NCBI GenBank assembly: GCA_002453165.1
Contig: DKGH01000180.1
Location: forward strand, 1 to 19,025
Direction: 5' to 3'
Source: Verrucomicrobia bacterium UBA6775
GTDB lineage: Bacteria; Verrucomicrobiota; Verrucomicrobiia; Limisphaerales; UBA1096
DNA length: 19,025 nucleotides
Below the pieces are notes generated by a model. It saw only the letters and a list, made by a program, of their open reading frames with translations. It was not told the origin of the DNA and made no database searches. Below, piece after piece: positions 7,094 to 15,280 of this stretch (its first letter is position 1; every line of letters starts with the position of its first letter). Both the position numbers and the translations under genes were made by a program.

Positions 7094-8158
7094 GTGAGCG
7101 ATTCGGTCAACGTCCCTGTCGAAGCCCTGCACGCATACGGCGTGGAGGCACTGGTGACCACCGGCATGGCGGACTCCGATGCCTGCATCGTCGCCGACAA
7201 ACTGGTGCTTGCCGACAGTTGGGGCACGTTCACCCACGGCAACAAACTGCTCGGCGGCTACCTCAAGCGACTTGAAGCCGGCGGCACCGACCCGCTTGGC
7301 CAAGCGCAGGTCGCCAGCGAAGGCCCGGCGTGGACGATCGTGGATGGCGGCAACGCCATGGGGCAAATCGGCTGCGACTTCGCGATGCGAAAAGCGATCG
7401 AGTTGGCCGATACAGCCGGCGTGGCATACGTCGGCGTGCGCAACACCAATCACTTCGGCGCAGCCGGCGTGTATCCCGCGATGGCAGCCGAGGCGAACAT
7501 GATCGGCATCGCCATGGCCAACGACATCCCGAGCGTGTGCGCGCCCGGCTCAAGGCAGGCCGTAATGGGCACCAACCCTCTGGCCTACGCAATCCCTGCC
7601 GGCAGCCACCCGCCGATCCTCCTCGACATCGCAACCAGCACAGTGGCTGGAGGGAAGGTCTATGCAGCGACACAACGCGGAGAGACGATCCCCGGAGATT
7701 GGGTGATCGACTCCGACGGCAGGCCGACCACCGACGGTTCGCTCTACCCACTTAACGCCGCACTCGCACCGATGACCGGGCACAAGGGCTATGGCATCGC
7801 ACTGCTGCACGAACATCTCGCCGGCGTACTTACCGGCGCCAGCATCAGTTGGCAGGTGCTCAACTGGATCTTCGACGATCAAACCAAGCCGACCGGCCAC
7901 GGGGCCGCATTCATCGTGATCAATCCGTCGGCCATGTCGCCCTTGGCCAAGTTTCACGAGCGGGTTGATGGATTGATCGACGAGATTCACGCCGCGCCGA
8001 CAGCCGAAGGCGTGGAGAGCGTGATTGTCCCAGGAGAAATGGAATGGGCACGGCGCGAAACCGCCTTGGACAAGGGCATCGAGCTGCCGCCGGACGTCAC
8101 GGCCAAGCTGCGAAAACTGGACAAGCGCCTCGGCCTGAAACCCGGCTGGATGAATTGA
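7094..8158 (+). CDS. Ldh2/Mdh2-family NAD(P)-dependent 2-oxoacid dehydrogenase
   Basis: A 354-residue cytoplasmic enzyme of the malate/L-lactate dehydrogenase type 2 family, which interconverts 2-hydroxy (or imino) acids and 2-oxo acids. Family motifs are DSWGTFTHG (41-49), VRNTNHFGAAG (115-125, H120), MGTNPLAYAIPA (158-169), LDIATS (177-182) and GHKGYGIAL (229-237). Members include lactate/malate, ureidoglycolate, diketogulonate and (R)-sulfolactate dehydrogenases, so the substrate cannot be fixed by sequence. The GTG start at 7094 has GAGGAA 7 nt upstream, within the end of the sulfatase gene, and supports translational coupling. Placement between sulfatases and a FAH-family enzyme suggests oxidation of a sugar-acid intermediate. 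It contains one perfect and one core copy of the iterated palindrome. Confidence 0.93.
   Translation: MSDSVNVPVEALHAYGVEALVTTGMADSDACIVADKLVLADSWGTFTHGNKLLGGYLKRLEAGGTDPLGQAQVASEGPAWTIVDGGNAMGQIGCDFAMRKAIELADTAGVAYVGVRNTNHFGAAGVYPAMAAEANMIGIAMANDIPSVCAPGSRQAVMGTNPLAYAIPAGSHPPILLDIATSTVAGGKVYAATQRGETIPGDWVIDSDGRPTTDGSLYPLNAALAPMTGHKGYGIALLHEHLAGVLTGASISWQVLNWIFDDQTKPTGHGAAFIVINPSAMSPLAKFHERVDGLIDEIHAAPTAEGVESVIVPGEMEWARRETALDKGIELPPDVTAKLRKLDKRLGLKPGWMN
7293..7306. repeat. Iterated palindrome CGCTTGGCCAAGCG, copy 2 (inside Ldh2-type gene)
   Basis: A perfect 14-bp copy wholly within coding sequence, read as P-L-G-Q-A (residues 67-71) of the dehydrogenase. The same pentapeptide and codons recur in the ArsC-like gene. 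Confidence 0.85.
7942..7951. repeat. Iterated palindrome, 10-bp core copy in Ldh2-type gene
   Basis: CTTGGCCAAG is read as P-L-A-K, a different reading frame of the same palindrome than copy 2 in this same gene. Confidence 0.65.
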
Positions 8159-8178
8159 CCAAGCCGGCTTTTCCTTGT

Positions 8179-8192
8179 CGCTTGGCCAAGCG
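8179..8192. repeat. Iterated palindrome CGCTTGGCCAAGCG, copy 3 (intergenic)
   Basis: A perfect 14-bp copy in the 64-bp gap between the dehydrogenase stop and the FAH-family start. It could form a 5-bp stem around the central GGCC. No T-run follows closely, so termination inside the cluster is not implied. Confidence 0.85.
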
Positions 8193-8222
8193 CTGCGTTA
8201 GGTTGCCGCCACCAAAACAGAA

Positions 8223-9023
8223 ATGAAAGTTGTTCGATTTTTAAACGACGAAGGTAAGGCACAATTTGGTGCCCAACAAGAAGACGGCTCTGTAACTCGC
8301 ATTGAAGGCTGTATTTTCAGCGACCACCAAGACACCGGCGAGACCGCAAACGTCAGCAAGTTGCTCGCCCCGGTCAAACCGGCCGCGGTGCTTTGCATCG
8401 GCCTGAACTACCGCAAGCATGCGGAGGAAGGCGGCGCAGACATTCCGGAAAACCCAGTGCTGTTCATGAAGATGCCCAGCACGGTGCAAAACCCCGGCGA
8501 CCCCATCCTGCTGCCAACGAAGCTCAAGAGCGAGGCGGTGGACTACGAGTGCGAATTGGCCGTGGTCATCGGCAGGGACTGCAAGAATGTCTCCAAGGCC
8601 GACGCATTCGACTACGTGCTCGGCTACACCTGCGCCAACGACGTCAGCGCCCGCGACTGGCAGAAAAACGGCGGCGGTGGACAATGGTGCCGGGGCAAGA
8701 CGTTTGACACCTTCTGCCCGCTTGGACCGGCGCTGGTGACGCGCGATGAGATTCCGAACCCGAACGCGCTTCGCATTAAAACCTTACTTAACGGCGAAGT
8801 GATGCAGGATTGGAACACCGATGACATGATTTTCGACGTGCCCACATTGATCGAATTTCTCAGTGGCAGCACGGAACTGGCCGCCGGGACGGTGATCCTC
8901 ACAGGTACCCCGCACGGCGTCGGCTTCGCCCGCACTCCCCCAGTGCTACTTAAGGACGGCGACGAAATCACCATCGAGATCGAGGGCATCGGCGCCCTCA
9001 CCAACCCAGTTAGGGACGAATAA
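8223..9023 (+). CDS. Fumarylacetoacetate hydrolase-family enzyme
   Basis: A 266-residue cytoplasmic enzyme of the FAH superfamily, which hydrolyses C-C bonds of diketo acids or acts as hydratase/decarboxylase on 2-oxo acids. Metal ligands are visible as DYECELAVVIG (E109, E111) and NDVSARDWQ (D140). RGKTFDTFCPLGP (158-169) and LTGTPHGVG (226-234) are family signatures. The N-terminal lid domain is short, as in bacterial members. Known relatives include 2,4-diketo-3-deoxy-L-fuconate hydrolase and hydroxyhepta-diene-dioate isomerases. A sugar-acid role is the likeliest here because of the linked sulfatases and dehydrogenase. Its TAA shares one base with the next ATG (TAATG), so the cupin is probably translationally coupled. 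No Shine-Dalgarno is obvious before its own ATG. Confidence 0.93.
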   Translation: MKVVRFLNDEGKAQFGAQQEDGSVTRIEGCIFSDHQDTGETANVSKLLAPVKPAAVLCIGLNYRKHAEEGGADIPENPVLFMKMPSTVQNPGDPILLPTKLKSEAVDYECELAVVIGRDCKNVSKADAFDYVLGYTCANDVSARDWQKNGGGGQWCRGKTFDTFCPLGPALVTRDEIPNPNALRIKTLLNGEVMQDWNTDDMIFDVPTLIEFLSGSTELAAGTVILTGTPHGVGFARTPPVLLKDGDEITIEIEGIGALTNPVRDE

Positions 9024-9352
9024 TGTTTCAGCACATCGCCCAGGAGGAGGAGAAGCCTTGGATCCTTGGGCCTTACGAGGGGGTACAACTGAAAATTCTT
9101 CACAAGGATGAGGAATCCGGCGGCGTGGTGGTGCTCCGAAAATTCGAGGCCGGTATTGAAGTACCGGCGCACATTCACCCCTTGGCCAACGAATGGGCTT
9201 ATGTGCTCTCGGGCGAGTGGGAGGAATCCGACATCGTTTACACGAAAGGCACCCTGTTCCAGGCGCCCAAGGGCGAGCGCCACGGCCCACACATCGCCCG
9301 CACGGAAGTCATTAGCCTTACCCACTTTGACGGCCCGCTGACTGTGGTGTAG
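9023..9352 (+). CDS. Single-domain cupin (ChrR-like)
   Basis: A 109-residue single cupin barrel. Motif 1 fits the consensus G(X)5HXH(X)4E(X)6G exactly at residues 44-64 (H50, H52, E57, G64). Motif 2 is represented by PKGERHGPH (82-90) with H87 as the likely fourth metal ligand. Small cupins of this kind act as metal-dependent isomerases, sugar-acid epimerases, dioxygenases or metal sensors. The one-base overlap with the FAH-family gene argues that they work on the same pathway, perhaps handling a sugar-acid or oxo-acid isomer. The ChrR-like label reflects general resemblance only; the substrate is not inferable. Confidence 0.88.
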   Translation: MFQHIAQEEEKPWILGPYEGVQLKILHKDEESGGVVVLRKFEAGIEVPAHIHPLANEWAYVLSGEWEESDIVYTKGTLFQAPKGERHGPHIARTEVISLTHFDGPLTVV

Positions 9353-9422
9353 CCCTCCACTCTGAAGTCAACAAAAACAAGGACTTGTTTGGGGCGTGGT
9401 TGCGTGCCATTTATTCCCGCCC

Positions 9423-10880
9423 ATGAGACAAGCACTCGTTTTACTTTTCACTCTTTTTGGCCTGCTTGGCCAGACGCAAGCGGCGGATCGACCAAACATT
9501 CTTTGGATTTATCTGGAGGACGTTAGCGGCTGGTTTAGTTGTTACGGCGACCGGGTCATCGAAACTCCCCACATCGACAAGCTCGCCGCGAGTGGCATTC
9601 GCTTCGATCGTTTTTATACCCCGGCCGGCGTCTGCTCAGCCACGCGCTCGGCGATCATTACCGGAGCGATGCAAACCAGTCTCGGAATCCACAATCACCG
9701 AAGCGGCCGCGCTGTGTTCCGCGGCAAAAACCTCGGCCCAGTTTTTGATGACATCCGTCTGCCCAAGGGGGTGAAAACATTACCGGAAATGTTCCGCGCG
9801 GCTGGGTACTGGACGTTCAATGAGGGAGGAAAGGATGACTACAATTTCAAGCACGATACGAACAGGATGTACGATTTCCTTCCCCAAAAAAGAGGCTGGG
9901 GACCGGCTTCACTGGTCGCCGGTGACTGCTGGAAGGGCCGTAAAAAGGGCCAGCCGTTTTTTGGTCAGGTCCAGCTTGGCGGCGGCAAACTTGGGCGACG
10001 CGCCACTGCCACAATTGATCGCGCCACCGTGCCGGTTCCCCCCTACTACCCGGACATCCCCGAAGTGCGCGAGGAGATTGCCCACCACTACGACTGCCTA
10101 CTCAAAACGGATGAACAAGTGGGCGAAATCATCGCCGCCTTGAAGCGCGATGGTCTTTACAAGAACACACTCATCTTTTGCTTCAGCGATCACGGTTACA
10201 AATTGCATCGGCACAAGCAGTTCCTCTACGAGGGCGGCATTCAGATGCCGTTGATAGTCGCCGGCCCGGGCATACCAAGCGGCAAGGTTCGCCGTGACCT
10301 GATCAGCGGCATCGACATCGCGCCGGCCAGTCTCGCTGCTGCCGGTATCAAGATTCCCGGCTACATGGAAGGAGCCAATTTTCTTGAACAGGACTACATC
10401 GAGCGCGAGTTCGTTGTCGCGGCACGCGATCGGTGCGACTACACGATTGAACGCATCCGCGCACTGGTGACGCCTCGGTTCAAGTACCTCCGAAACTACC
10501 TGACCGACCGGCCGTTCATGCAGCCGAGCTATAAGGATCCGTGGCCAGTCTCCAAGCGCTTCCGCGAGATGATGGCCAATGGAGAAATGAACGAAGCACA
10601 GCTTGTGTTCTTTGGCCCGAAAAAAGAGCCGGAGGAGTTGTACGATCTGGCCAACGATCCGCATGAAATCTACAACTTGGCCAAGGATCCAAAGTTCAAA
10701 AAGATTTTGGAGGAACACCGTCTCCTGCTCGATGGCTGGATAAAGGAACACGGTGACAAGGGACTGGAGACCGAGAGCGATCCCGGGCTGTTGGCCGTCC
10801 TCAAGCGCTGGGGTGCCCAGTGCGTCAACCCGGAGTACGACCGCGTCCGACACCTCCTGAAGTCGTCCGCCGAGAAATGA
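9423..10880 (+). CDS. Secreted sulfatase, Cys-type, heparan N-sulfatase-like branch
   Basis: A 485-residue exported sulfatase with signal peptide 1-20 (cleavage before ADRPN). The formylglycine motif is CSATR (C71-R75), the C-x-A-x-R variant. Metal and active-site candidates are E32/D33 in LEDVSGW, K137 in NEGGKDD, D256/H257 in FSDHGYKLH, and K265 in HKQFLYEGG. The D-H pair in place of D-N and the SDHG...K.FLYEGG pattern are those of the SGSH/heparan-N-sulfatase-like branch, widespread in PVC genomes. The ATG at 9423 is chosen because the signal peptide begins there. A GTG at 9396 would add nine residues that do not look like part of it. The stop overlaps the next start as ATGA. This sulfatase is only distantly like the first one, which suggests two different sulfate positions on the substrate. 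Confidence 0.92.
   Translation: MRQALVLLFTLFGLLGQTQAADRPNILWIYLEDVSGWFSCYGDRVIETPHIDKLAASGIRFDRFYTPAGVCSATRSAIITGAMQTSLGIHNHRSGRAVFRGKNLGPVFDDIRLPKGVKTLPEMFRAAGYWTFNEGGKDDYNFKHDTNRMYDFLPQKRGWGPASLVAGDCWKGRKKGQPFFGQVQLGGGKLGRRATATIDRATVPVPPYYPDIPEVREEIAHHYDCLLKTDEQVGEIIAALKRDGLYKNTLIFCFSDHGYKLHRHKQFLYEGGIQMPLIVAGPGIPSGKVRRDLISGIDIAPASLAAAGIKIPGYMEGANFLEQDYIEREFVVAARDRCDYTIERIRALVTPRFKYLRNYLTDRPFMQPSYKDPWPVSKRFREMMANGEMNEAQLVFFGPKKEPEELYDLANDPHEIYNLAKDPKFKKILEEHRLLLDGWIKEHGDKGLETESDPGLLAVLKRWGAQCVNPEYDRVRHLLKSSAEK
10676..10685. repeat. Iterated palindrome, 10-bp core copy in second sulfatase gene
   Basis: CTTGGCCAAG is read as N-L-A-K in the C-terminal region of the sulfatase. The outer arm bases are lost. 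Confidence 0.65.
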
Positions 10881-11215
10881 TCATCTACCACAATCCACGC
10901 TGCTCAAAGAGCCGCCAAGCGATTGGCCTGCTGAAGGAAAACGGGGAGGAACCGGACGTCATCGAGTACCTCAAGGAGCCGCTTGGCCAAGCGGAACTCG
11001 AAGGCTTGCTGAAAAAACTCAAAGTGCCCGCCCATGACCTGCTCCGGGTCAAGGAGGACGAATACAGCGAGCTTGGCCTGTCGCCGGACACACCGGCGGA
11101 GGATATTCTGACGGCCATTGCGCTGAACCCGATCCTGCTTGAGCGACCGATTCTCGTGAAGGGCCGCAAGGCAGTGATCGCCCGACCTCCCGAACTCGTG
11201 GAAGATCTTCTCTGA
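10877..11215 (+). CDS. arsC: ArsC/Spx-superfamily glutaredoxin-type arsenate reductase-like protein
   Basis: A 112-residue thioredoxin-fold protein. HNPRCSKSR places the nucleophile at C9, and R57, R90 (in ERPI) and R103 (in ARPPE) match the positions of the three anion-binding arginines of E. coli ArsC with a shift of three to four residues. The full catalytic set is therefore present. The family reduces arsenate with glutathione/glutaredoxin, but short homologues such as YfgD have uncertain roles. The ATG overlaps the sulfatase stop by four bases (ATGA), so it is likely translated with it. No ars transporter or ArsR is nearby, which makes a dedicated arsenic operon unlikely. It holds a perfect copy of the iterated palindrome. 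Confidence 0.88.
   Translation: MIIYHNPRCSKSRQAIGLLKENGEEPDVIEYLKEPLGQAELEGLLKKLKVPAHDLLRVKEDEYSELGLSPDTPAEDILTAIALNPILLERPILVKGRKAVIARPPELVEDLL
10980..10993. repeat. Iterated palindrome CGCTTGGCCAAGCG, copy 4 (inside ArsC-like gene)
   Basis: A perfect 14-bp copy inside coding sequence, read as P-L-G-Q-A (residues 35-39) with the same codons as copy 2, although the two proteins are unrelated. Confidence 0.85.
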
Positions 11216-11279
11216 CCTCCAAACCGCGGGTTGCGCGCCGGGCCACGCCAAGGTAGTTTTTCCCGCACAGCAGTTCGAT

Positions 11280-12764
11280 ATGGCCAAACGGATCGACCCA
11301 GAGGCAGCCCGCGAATGGGCGCAGTTAACACGACGCGATTTTCTCGCGACTAGTGCCAGCGGCATTGGCACAGCCGCACTGGCGTCACTCCTGCAACAGG
11401 ACAATCTGCTCGCCAACACCGGCAACCCACTGGCGAACATCGGGCCGCACTTTGCGCCCAAGGCCAAACGCTGTATTTTCATTTTCATGGCCGGCGCACC
11501 GAGCCACGTTGACCTGTTCGATCCCAAGCCCAAACTGAATGAACTGAGCGGCAAGCCGCTGCCCAAGGAGATGACCGCCAACGTGCGGTTCGCCTTCATC
11601 AAGAAAGAGTCAGCCGTGCTGATGGGAACCAAGCGCAAGTTCAAGCCACACGGCCAATGCGGCATGGAACTCAGCGACCTGTTGCCACACATCGGCTCGG
11701 TGTCGGATGACATCGCGTTGATTCGCTCGATGCATACCGACCAGTTCAACCACCACCCCGGACAGCTCATGATGAATACCGGCTCGCCGCTCTTCGGTAG
11801 GCCAAGCGTGGGTTCGTGGCTCGCTTACGGGCTGGGGAGCGAATCAAAGAATCTGCCCTCCTACGTGGTACTGACCGCCGGCCGCGGCTCAAGCGGCGGT
11901 GCCTCACTTTGGTCCAGCGGCTTCCTGCCCTCCAACTATCAGGGCGTGCTGTTCCGCAACCAAGGCGACCCGGTGCTGAACCTCGGCAACCCTCCCGGCA
12001 TTACCCGCGAGATGCAACATTACGGACTGGATGCCATCAACGACCTGAACCGCATGCGGCACTCCGCCGTGGGCGACCCCGAGATCGCCAGCCGCATCGC
12101 CAGCTACGAGCTGGCTTTTCGCATGCAGACTGCCGCCCCGGAGTTGATGGATCTTTCCGGCGAAAACCAGGCTACGCTCGACCTCTACGGCGCCGAGCGC
12201 AAGGACACCCTCTCCCCCGGTCGGGGCGGGCCAGCGGGACAATTCACGAAGTTCGCACGCAACTGCATCCTCGCACGTCGACTCGTCGAGCGCGGGGTAC
12301 GCTTCGTGAACCTCTATCACGCCTCGTGGGATCACCACAGCAACCTCGACAACGAACTTTCCTACAACGCCACCATGGCCGATCAGCCGGTGGCGGCGTT
12401 GATCAAGGACTTGAAACAGCGCGGCCTGCTCGACGAGACGCTCGTGATTTGGGGAGCTGAGTTTGGCCGGACTCCACTTGGGGAGAACCGCGGCGGTAAC
12501 AAGATGAACACCGGGCGCGACCACCATCCGTTTGCCTTCTCCATGTTCATGGCCGGCGGTGGCATCAAGGGCGGACAAGTCTACGGAAAATCAGACGAAA
12601 TCGGCTGGGGCATCGACGAAAACCCGGTACACGTCAACGACTTTCACGCCACCCTGCTCAACCAGTTCGGCATCGAGCACACCAAGCTGACCTATCGATT
12701 TCAGGGACGCGACTTCCGACTGACCGATGTCGGCGGCAACCTGATCCAGCCCCTCATCAGTTAG
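11280..12764 (+). CDS. DUF1501 Tat-exported sulfatase-like protein
   Basis: A 494-residue DUF1501 protein with a twin-arginine signal (TRRDFLATSASG, residues 17-28). Characteristic stretches are CIFIFMAGAPSHVDLFDPKP near residues 63-82, SMHTDQFNHHPGQLMMNTG near 150, and WGAEFGRTP followed by GRDHHP and MAGGGIKGG near residues 390-430. DUF1501 has an alkaline-phosphatase/sulfatase-like fold and usually lies directly after a DUF1549/DUF1553 gene. Here no such partner is adjacent; the only one in the window is at the far end on the other strand. It starts 64 bp after the ArsC-like gene on the same strand and could be read through from the cluster. The biochemical role is not established for the family. 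Its stop codon is embedded in a perfect palindrome. Confidence 0.94.
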   Translation: MAKRIDPEAAREWAQLTRRDFLATSASGIGTAALASLLQQDNLLANTGNPLANIGPHFAPKAKRCIFIFMAGAPSHVDLFDPKPKLNELSGKPLPKEMTANVRFAFIKKESAVLMGTKRKFKPHGQCGMELSDLLPHIGSVSDDIALIRSMHTDQFNHHPGQLMMNTGSPLFGRPSVGSWLAYGLGSESKNLPSYVVLTAGRGSSGGASLWSSGFLPSNYQGVLFRNQGDPVLNLGNPPGITREMQHYGLDAINDLNRMRHSAVGDPEIASRIASYELAFRMQTAAPELMDLSGENQATLDLYGAERKDTLSPGRGGPAGQFTKFARNCILARRLVERGVRFVNLYHASWDHHSNLDNELSYNATMADQPVAALIKDLKQRGLLDETLVIWGAEFGRTPLGENRGGNKMNTGRDHHPFAFSMFMAGGGIKGGQVYGKSDEIGWGIDENPVHVNDFHATLLNQFGIEHTKLTYRFQGRDFRLTDVGGNLIQPLIS

Positions 12765-12780
12765 CGCTTGGCCAAGCGCT
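12763..12780. terminator. Iterated palindrome copy 5, 18-bp perfect form; candidate bidirectional terminator
   Basis: AGCGCTTGGCCAAGCGCT is a perfect 18-bp palindrome containing the 14-bp unit at 12765-12778. It can fold as a 7-bp stem with a GGCC loop. It lies between convergent genes (stops at 12764 and 12805) and overlaps the TAG stop at 12762-12764. GTTTGGTT follows on the + strand, which is only weakly T-rich. The palindrome is certain; terminator function is inferred. Confidence 0.6.
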
Positions 12781-12804
12781 GTTTGGTTGGCGAAGGTCCG
12801 ACTG

Positions 12805-15276
12805 CTATCGTCTGGTAAAGAAGTCTGACGACACGATCTCCAACAAAAGGTCTCGCAGTTTGAAGTTCGTTTTAGCGGACTGCTCGTAGAGCTGTTCAAT
12901 ATGCTCACGATCGAGAAAGTTGAGCTCACGAGCCATTGCATAGGACAACATGTTCTCTAAGAACGACCTGGAAAACCTCTCTTTGTCTTGCATTAGAATT
13001 GTCTTCAGGCCCTGGGGACCTTCAAAGGCCCGGCCGTCTAGATGAACGGTTCTCGCATCCACTGGAAAACGTCCGCCCTTCTTGTTGGCCGTTGAGGCAT
13101 AGTTGCTCACGTCAGTGTATTGGTCCCGCCAGCGTCCTATCACGTCAAAGTTTTCAAGTGCGATTCCAAGGGGATCCATTTTCTTGTGACAAATATTACA
13201 ACTGGCATCCTCTCGATGTGCATCGATCGTTTCTTTAATGGTCTCCGTTTTCGTAGGGGGACTGAGTGCAGAGATCTCAAGTTCCGCTGGCGTCTCCAGA
13301 TGATCTCCATAAAAACTCTTCAATACCCAGGCCCCGCGATAAAACGGGTTGGTATATTCCCCGTTGTTGGTCGTCATCAGCATGAATCCTGCCTGTGAAA
13401 GCAGCCCCCCGCGATAGCGGTTTTTTTCGCCCAGCATCACTTTAGAGAACTCTGATGTGATCTCTTTGGGCCTATAATCTTTTGGTGATATTTTACTTGC
13501 ACCAGGTCTTTTACTCGGCGTCGCGACCGGATGTCCATCAATCCGATAAATGTAGTTAAGCTCCGGCGTGATCATCACAAAATCAGAGTCGATAAAATTC
13601 TCCAAGCTCAAATTGTTCGACAGTACTTCCTTGAAGAATTCAACTGGTTCTTCCTTGATCTGATCGCGTACAAGGTCGAATTCATCAACAGTGAAAATGC
13701 TTAGGTCAGGTTCGATGATCTTAAGTTTTTCAAGATCGAGCCATTGGTGAACATAGTCTTTGACGAAGCGATCTGTTCTTTCGGTCTGTAACATTCGGTG
13801 CGTCTGCTCACGACGAACTATGGGATCCTTCAGCTTACCCTGACTCGCCAGTTCGAAAAGAATCTCGTCGGGCAGGGAATTCCACAGGAAATACGACATA
13901 CGTGCGGCGATCGCGTAATTATCCAAAGGCCCTGATTCACCTTCCTGCTTAAACAGGAACTTCGGGGAACATAACATCCCGCGAATACCCGCCTGCATAC
14001 CTGAGAAAATGCTTCGCCCTTGGGCAAACTCTCTCTCGGCAAGCTTATAGAATTGCTGCATCTCAGAGTCGGAGACCGGGCCGCGAAACAGGTTCCGTGC
14101 AAGCCTATTCAAAATGGCCTGACATGCCTCATAGCCAGCAGATGCGTCTATGTCTTTGCAGTAGGTTCTATAAAAGTAAGACTCTGGTGGCCATGACTCG
14201 TAAACTGGTCCCGTAACGGTCGCCGTCTCTATACAGAACATCCGTTGCTCCCCTCCCCCTTTAACCGAATTGCATCTGAGTACAATCGTGTCATCGGACG
14301 ACAGTTGTGTCGTGAACCCGATGCTGGGGTCGAATTCCTTCCAAGCAGCATTTTTGGGAATCACAGTTACGATGCTTTGTCCTACTCCAGTGTTTTTCCG
14401 AAGGAAATAGCTCATCGAGTGGCCGGTTGTAGGTGTCGCGCTGGTTTTAATCTCTGAAACGTCCGTGACAGCAGGCAATCTTTCTTCAGCCCGGTTTCCT
14501 GCAACATAATTGGCCTTGATGTAGAACCCCTTTGGAACAATTCGATAAACACCACTCGTTTTGACCGATGGATTGATTTTTATTTGGATGGACTGAGTCG
14601 CGAAAACCAGGGGTCGTGAAGCCAGGGACAGCGACGGTGCAAACCCATTGGTATTGTCCTTGTGGCTGTGCGTATCTATATCCGTGTTTTTGGTTGAATA
14701 GACAACAACACGTGGAGCAGGTTTGTCGCTGACAACACTTTCGGCGATGAGGTTCGCAATGGTGAAGTACGACTCCATATCGAAGACCGACATGTGAAGG
14801 TTATCAGCGTTGTTATTAAAGCCAGCTTCGATGTTGTCCAGTGGCAACCGGTCGAGCAGTGAGAAGTCGCTTCCAAAGACATCATTTACCGTGTTTTGAT
14901 ACTCGACTCGACTCAACCGTTTCAGCATTCCTGGTTTTTGCTTTTCTGCGAGGAGGCGCAGTTGGTTGCGTAATACCTTCTGCAATGCTTTGAGCTGATC
15001 AGGATCTGGTAATCTAGGCGCATCCTCCGGCGGCATTTCGCCAGATTCGATTGCCGTATGGATATCATTCAACAGACTTGGGTCGTTCCATTTCTGCACG
15101 TCAATCTGATCCAGACGGAGGTCACCCTTACTCTTTTCCATTCCGTGACAGGAAATGCAAAACGAATCGAAGAATTGCTGCGATTGCAGCCGATCATCTG
15201 CAATGTTGCTCGAAGCGTGGACATCGACAAACAGCAGCAGAAACGCTGTAACCACCCTGATTCTGTGATCCGCCAC
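12805..15276 (-). CDS. DUF1587/DUF1592/DUF1588/DUF1585 planctomycete-type cytochrome protein
   Basis: A predicted 823-residue exported protein. A signal peptide (VVTAFLLLFVDVHA) is followed by a cytochrome c-like site CISCHG (about 40-45) with the downstream SGEMPPEDAPRLPD of PSCyt1, then LKRLSRVEYQNTVNDVFG (DUF1587) and AARMSYFLWNSLPDE (DUF1592). YRGGLLSQAGFMLMTTNNGEYTNP (DUF1588) and CNICHKKMDPLGIALENFD (about 690-710) lead into DUF1585. Such proteins are encoded beside DUF1552 genes in PVC bacteria and are thought to be periplasmic, heme-binding and linked to polymer breakdown, but no activity is proven. The GTG at 15274-15276 is chosen: it lies 4 bp after the DUF1552 stop and gives a proper signal peptide. 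The open frame extends to 15423, but that form would overlap DUF1552 deeply. Confidence 0.9.
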   Translation of the reverse strand: MADHRIRVVTAFLLLFVDVHASSNIADDRLQSQQFFDSFCISCHGMEKSKGDLRLDQIDVQKWNDPSLLNDIHTAIESGEMPPEDAPRLPDPDQLKALQKVLRNQLRLLAEKQKPGMLKRLSRVEYQNTVNDVFGSDFSLLDRLPLDNIEAGFNNNADNLHMSVFDMESYFTIANLIAESVVSDKPAPRVVVYSTKNTDIDTHSHKDNTNGFAPSLSLASRPLVFATQSIQIKINPSVKTSGVYRIVPKGFYIKANYVAGNRAEERLPAVTDVSEIKTSATPTTGHSMSYFLRKNTGVGQSIVTVIPKNAAWKEFDPSIGFTTQLSSDDTIVLRCNSVKGGGEQRMFCIETATVTGPVYESWPPESYFYRTYCKDIDASAGYEACQAILNRLARNLFRGPVSDSEMQQFYKLAEREFAQGRSIFSGMQAGIRGMLCSPKFLFKQEGESGPLDNYAIAARMSYFLWNSLPDEILFELASQGKLKDPIVRREQTHRMLQTERTDRFVKDYVHQWLDLEKLKIIEPDLSIFTVDEFDLVRDQIKEEPVEFFKEVLSNNLSLENFIDSDFVMITPELNYIYRIDGHPVATPSKRPGASKISPKDYRPKEITSEFSKVMLGEKNRYRGGLLSQAGFMLMTTNNGEYTNPFYRGAWVLKSFYGDHLETPAELEISALSPPTKTETIKETIDAHREDASCNICHKKMDPLGIALENFDVIGRWRDQYTDVSNYASTANKKGGRFPVDARTVHLDGRAFEGPQGLKTILMQDKERFSRSFLENMLSYAMARELNFLDREHIEQLYEQSAKTNFKLRDLLLEIVSSDFFTRR

Positions 15277-15280
15277 TATA

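Noticed and set aside
9396..9422. GTG start adding nine residues to the second sulfatase
   Set aside because: The ATG at 9423 begins directly with a standard signal peptide, and the extension has no supporting ribosome-binding site at normal spacing.
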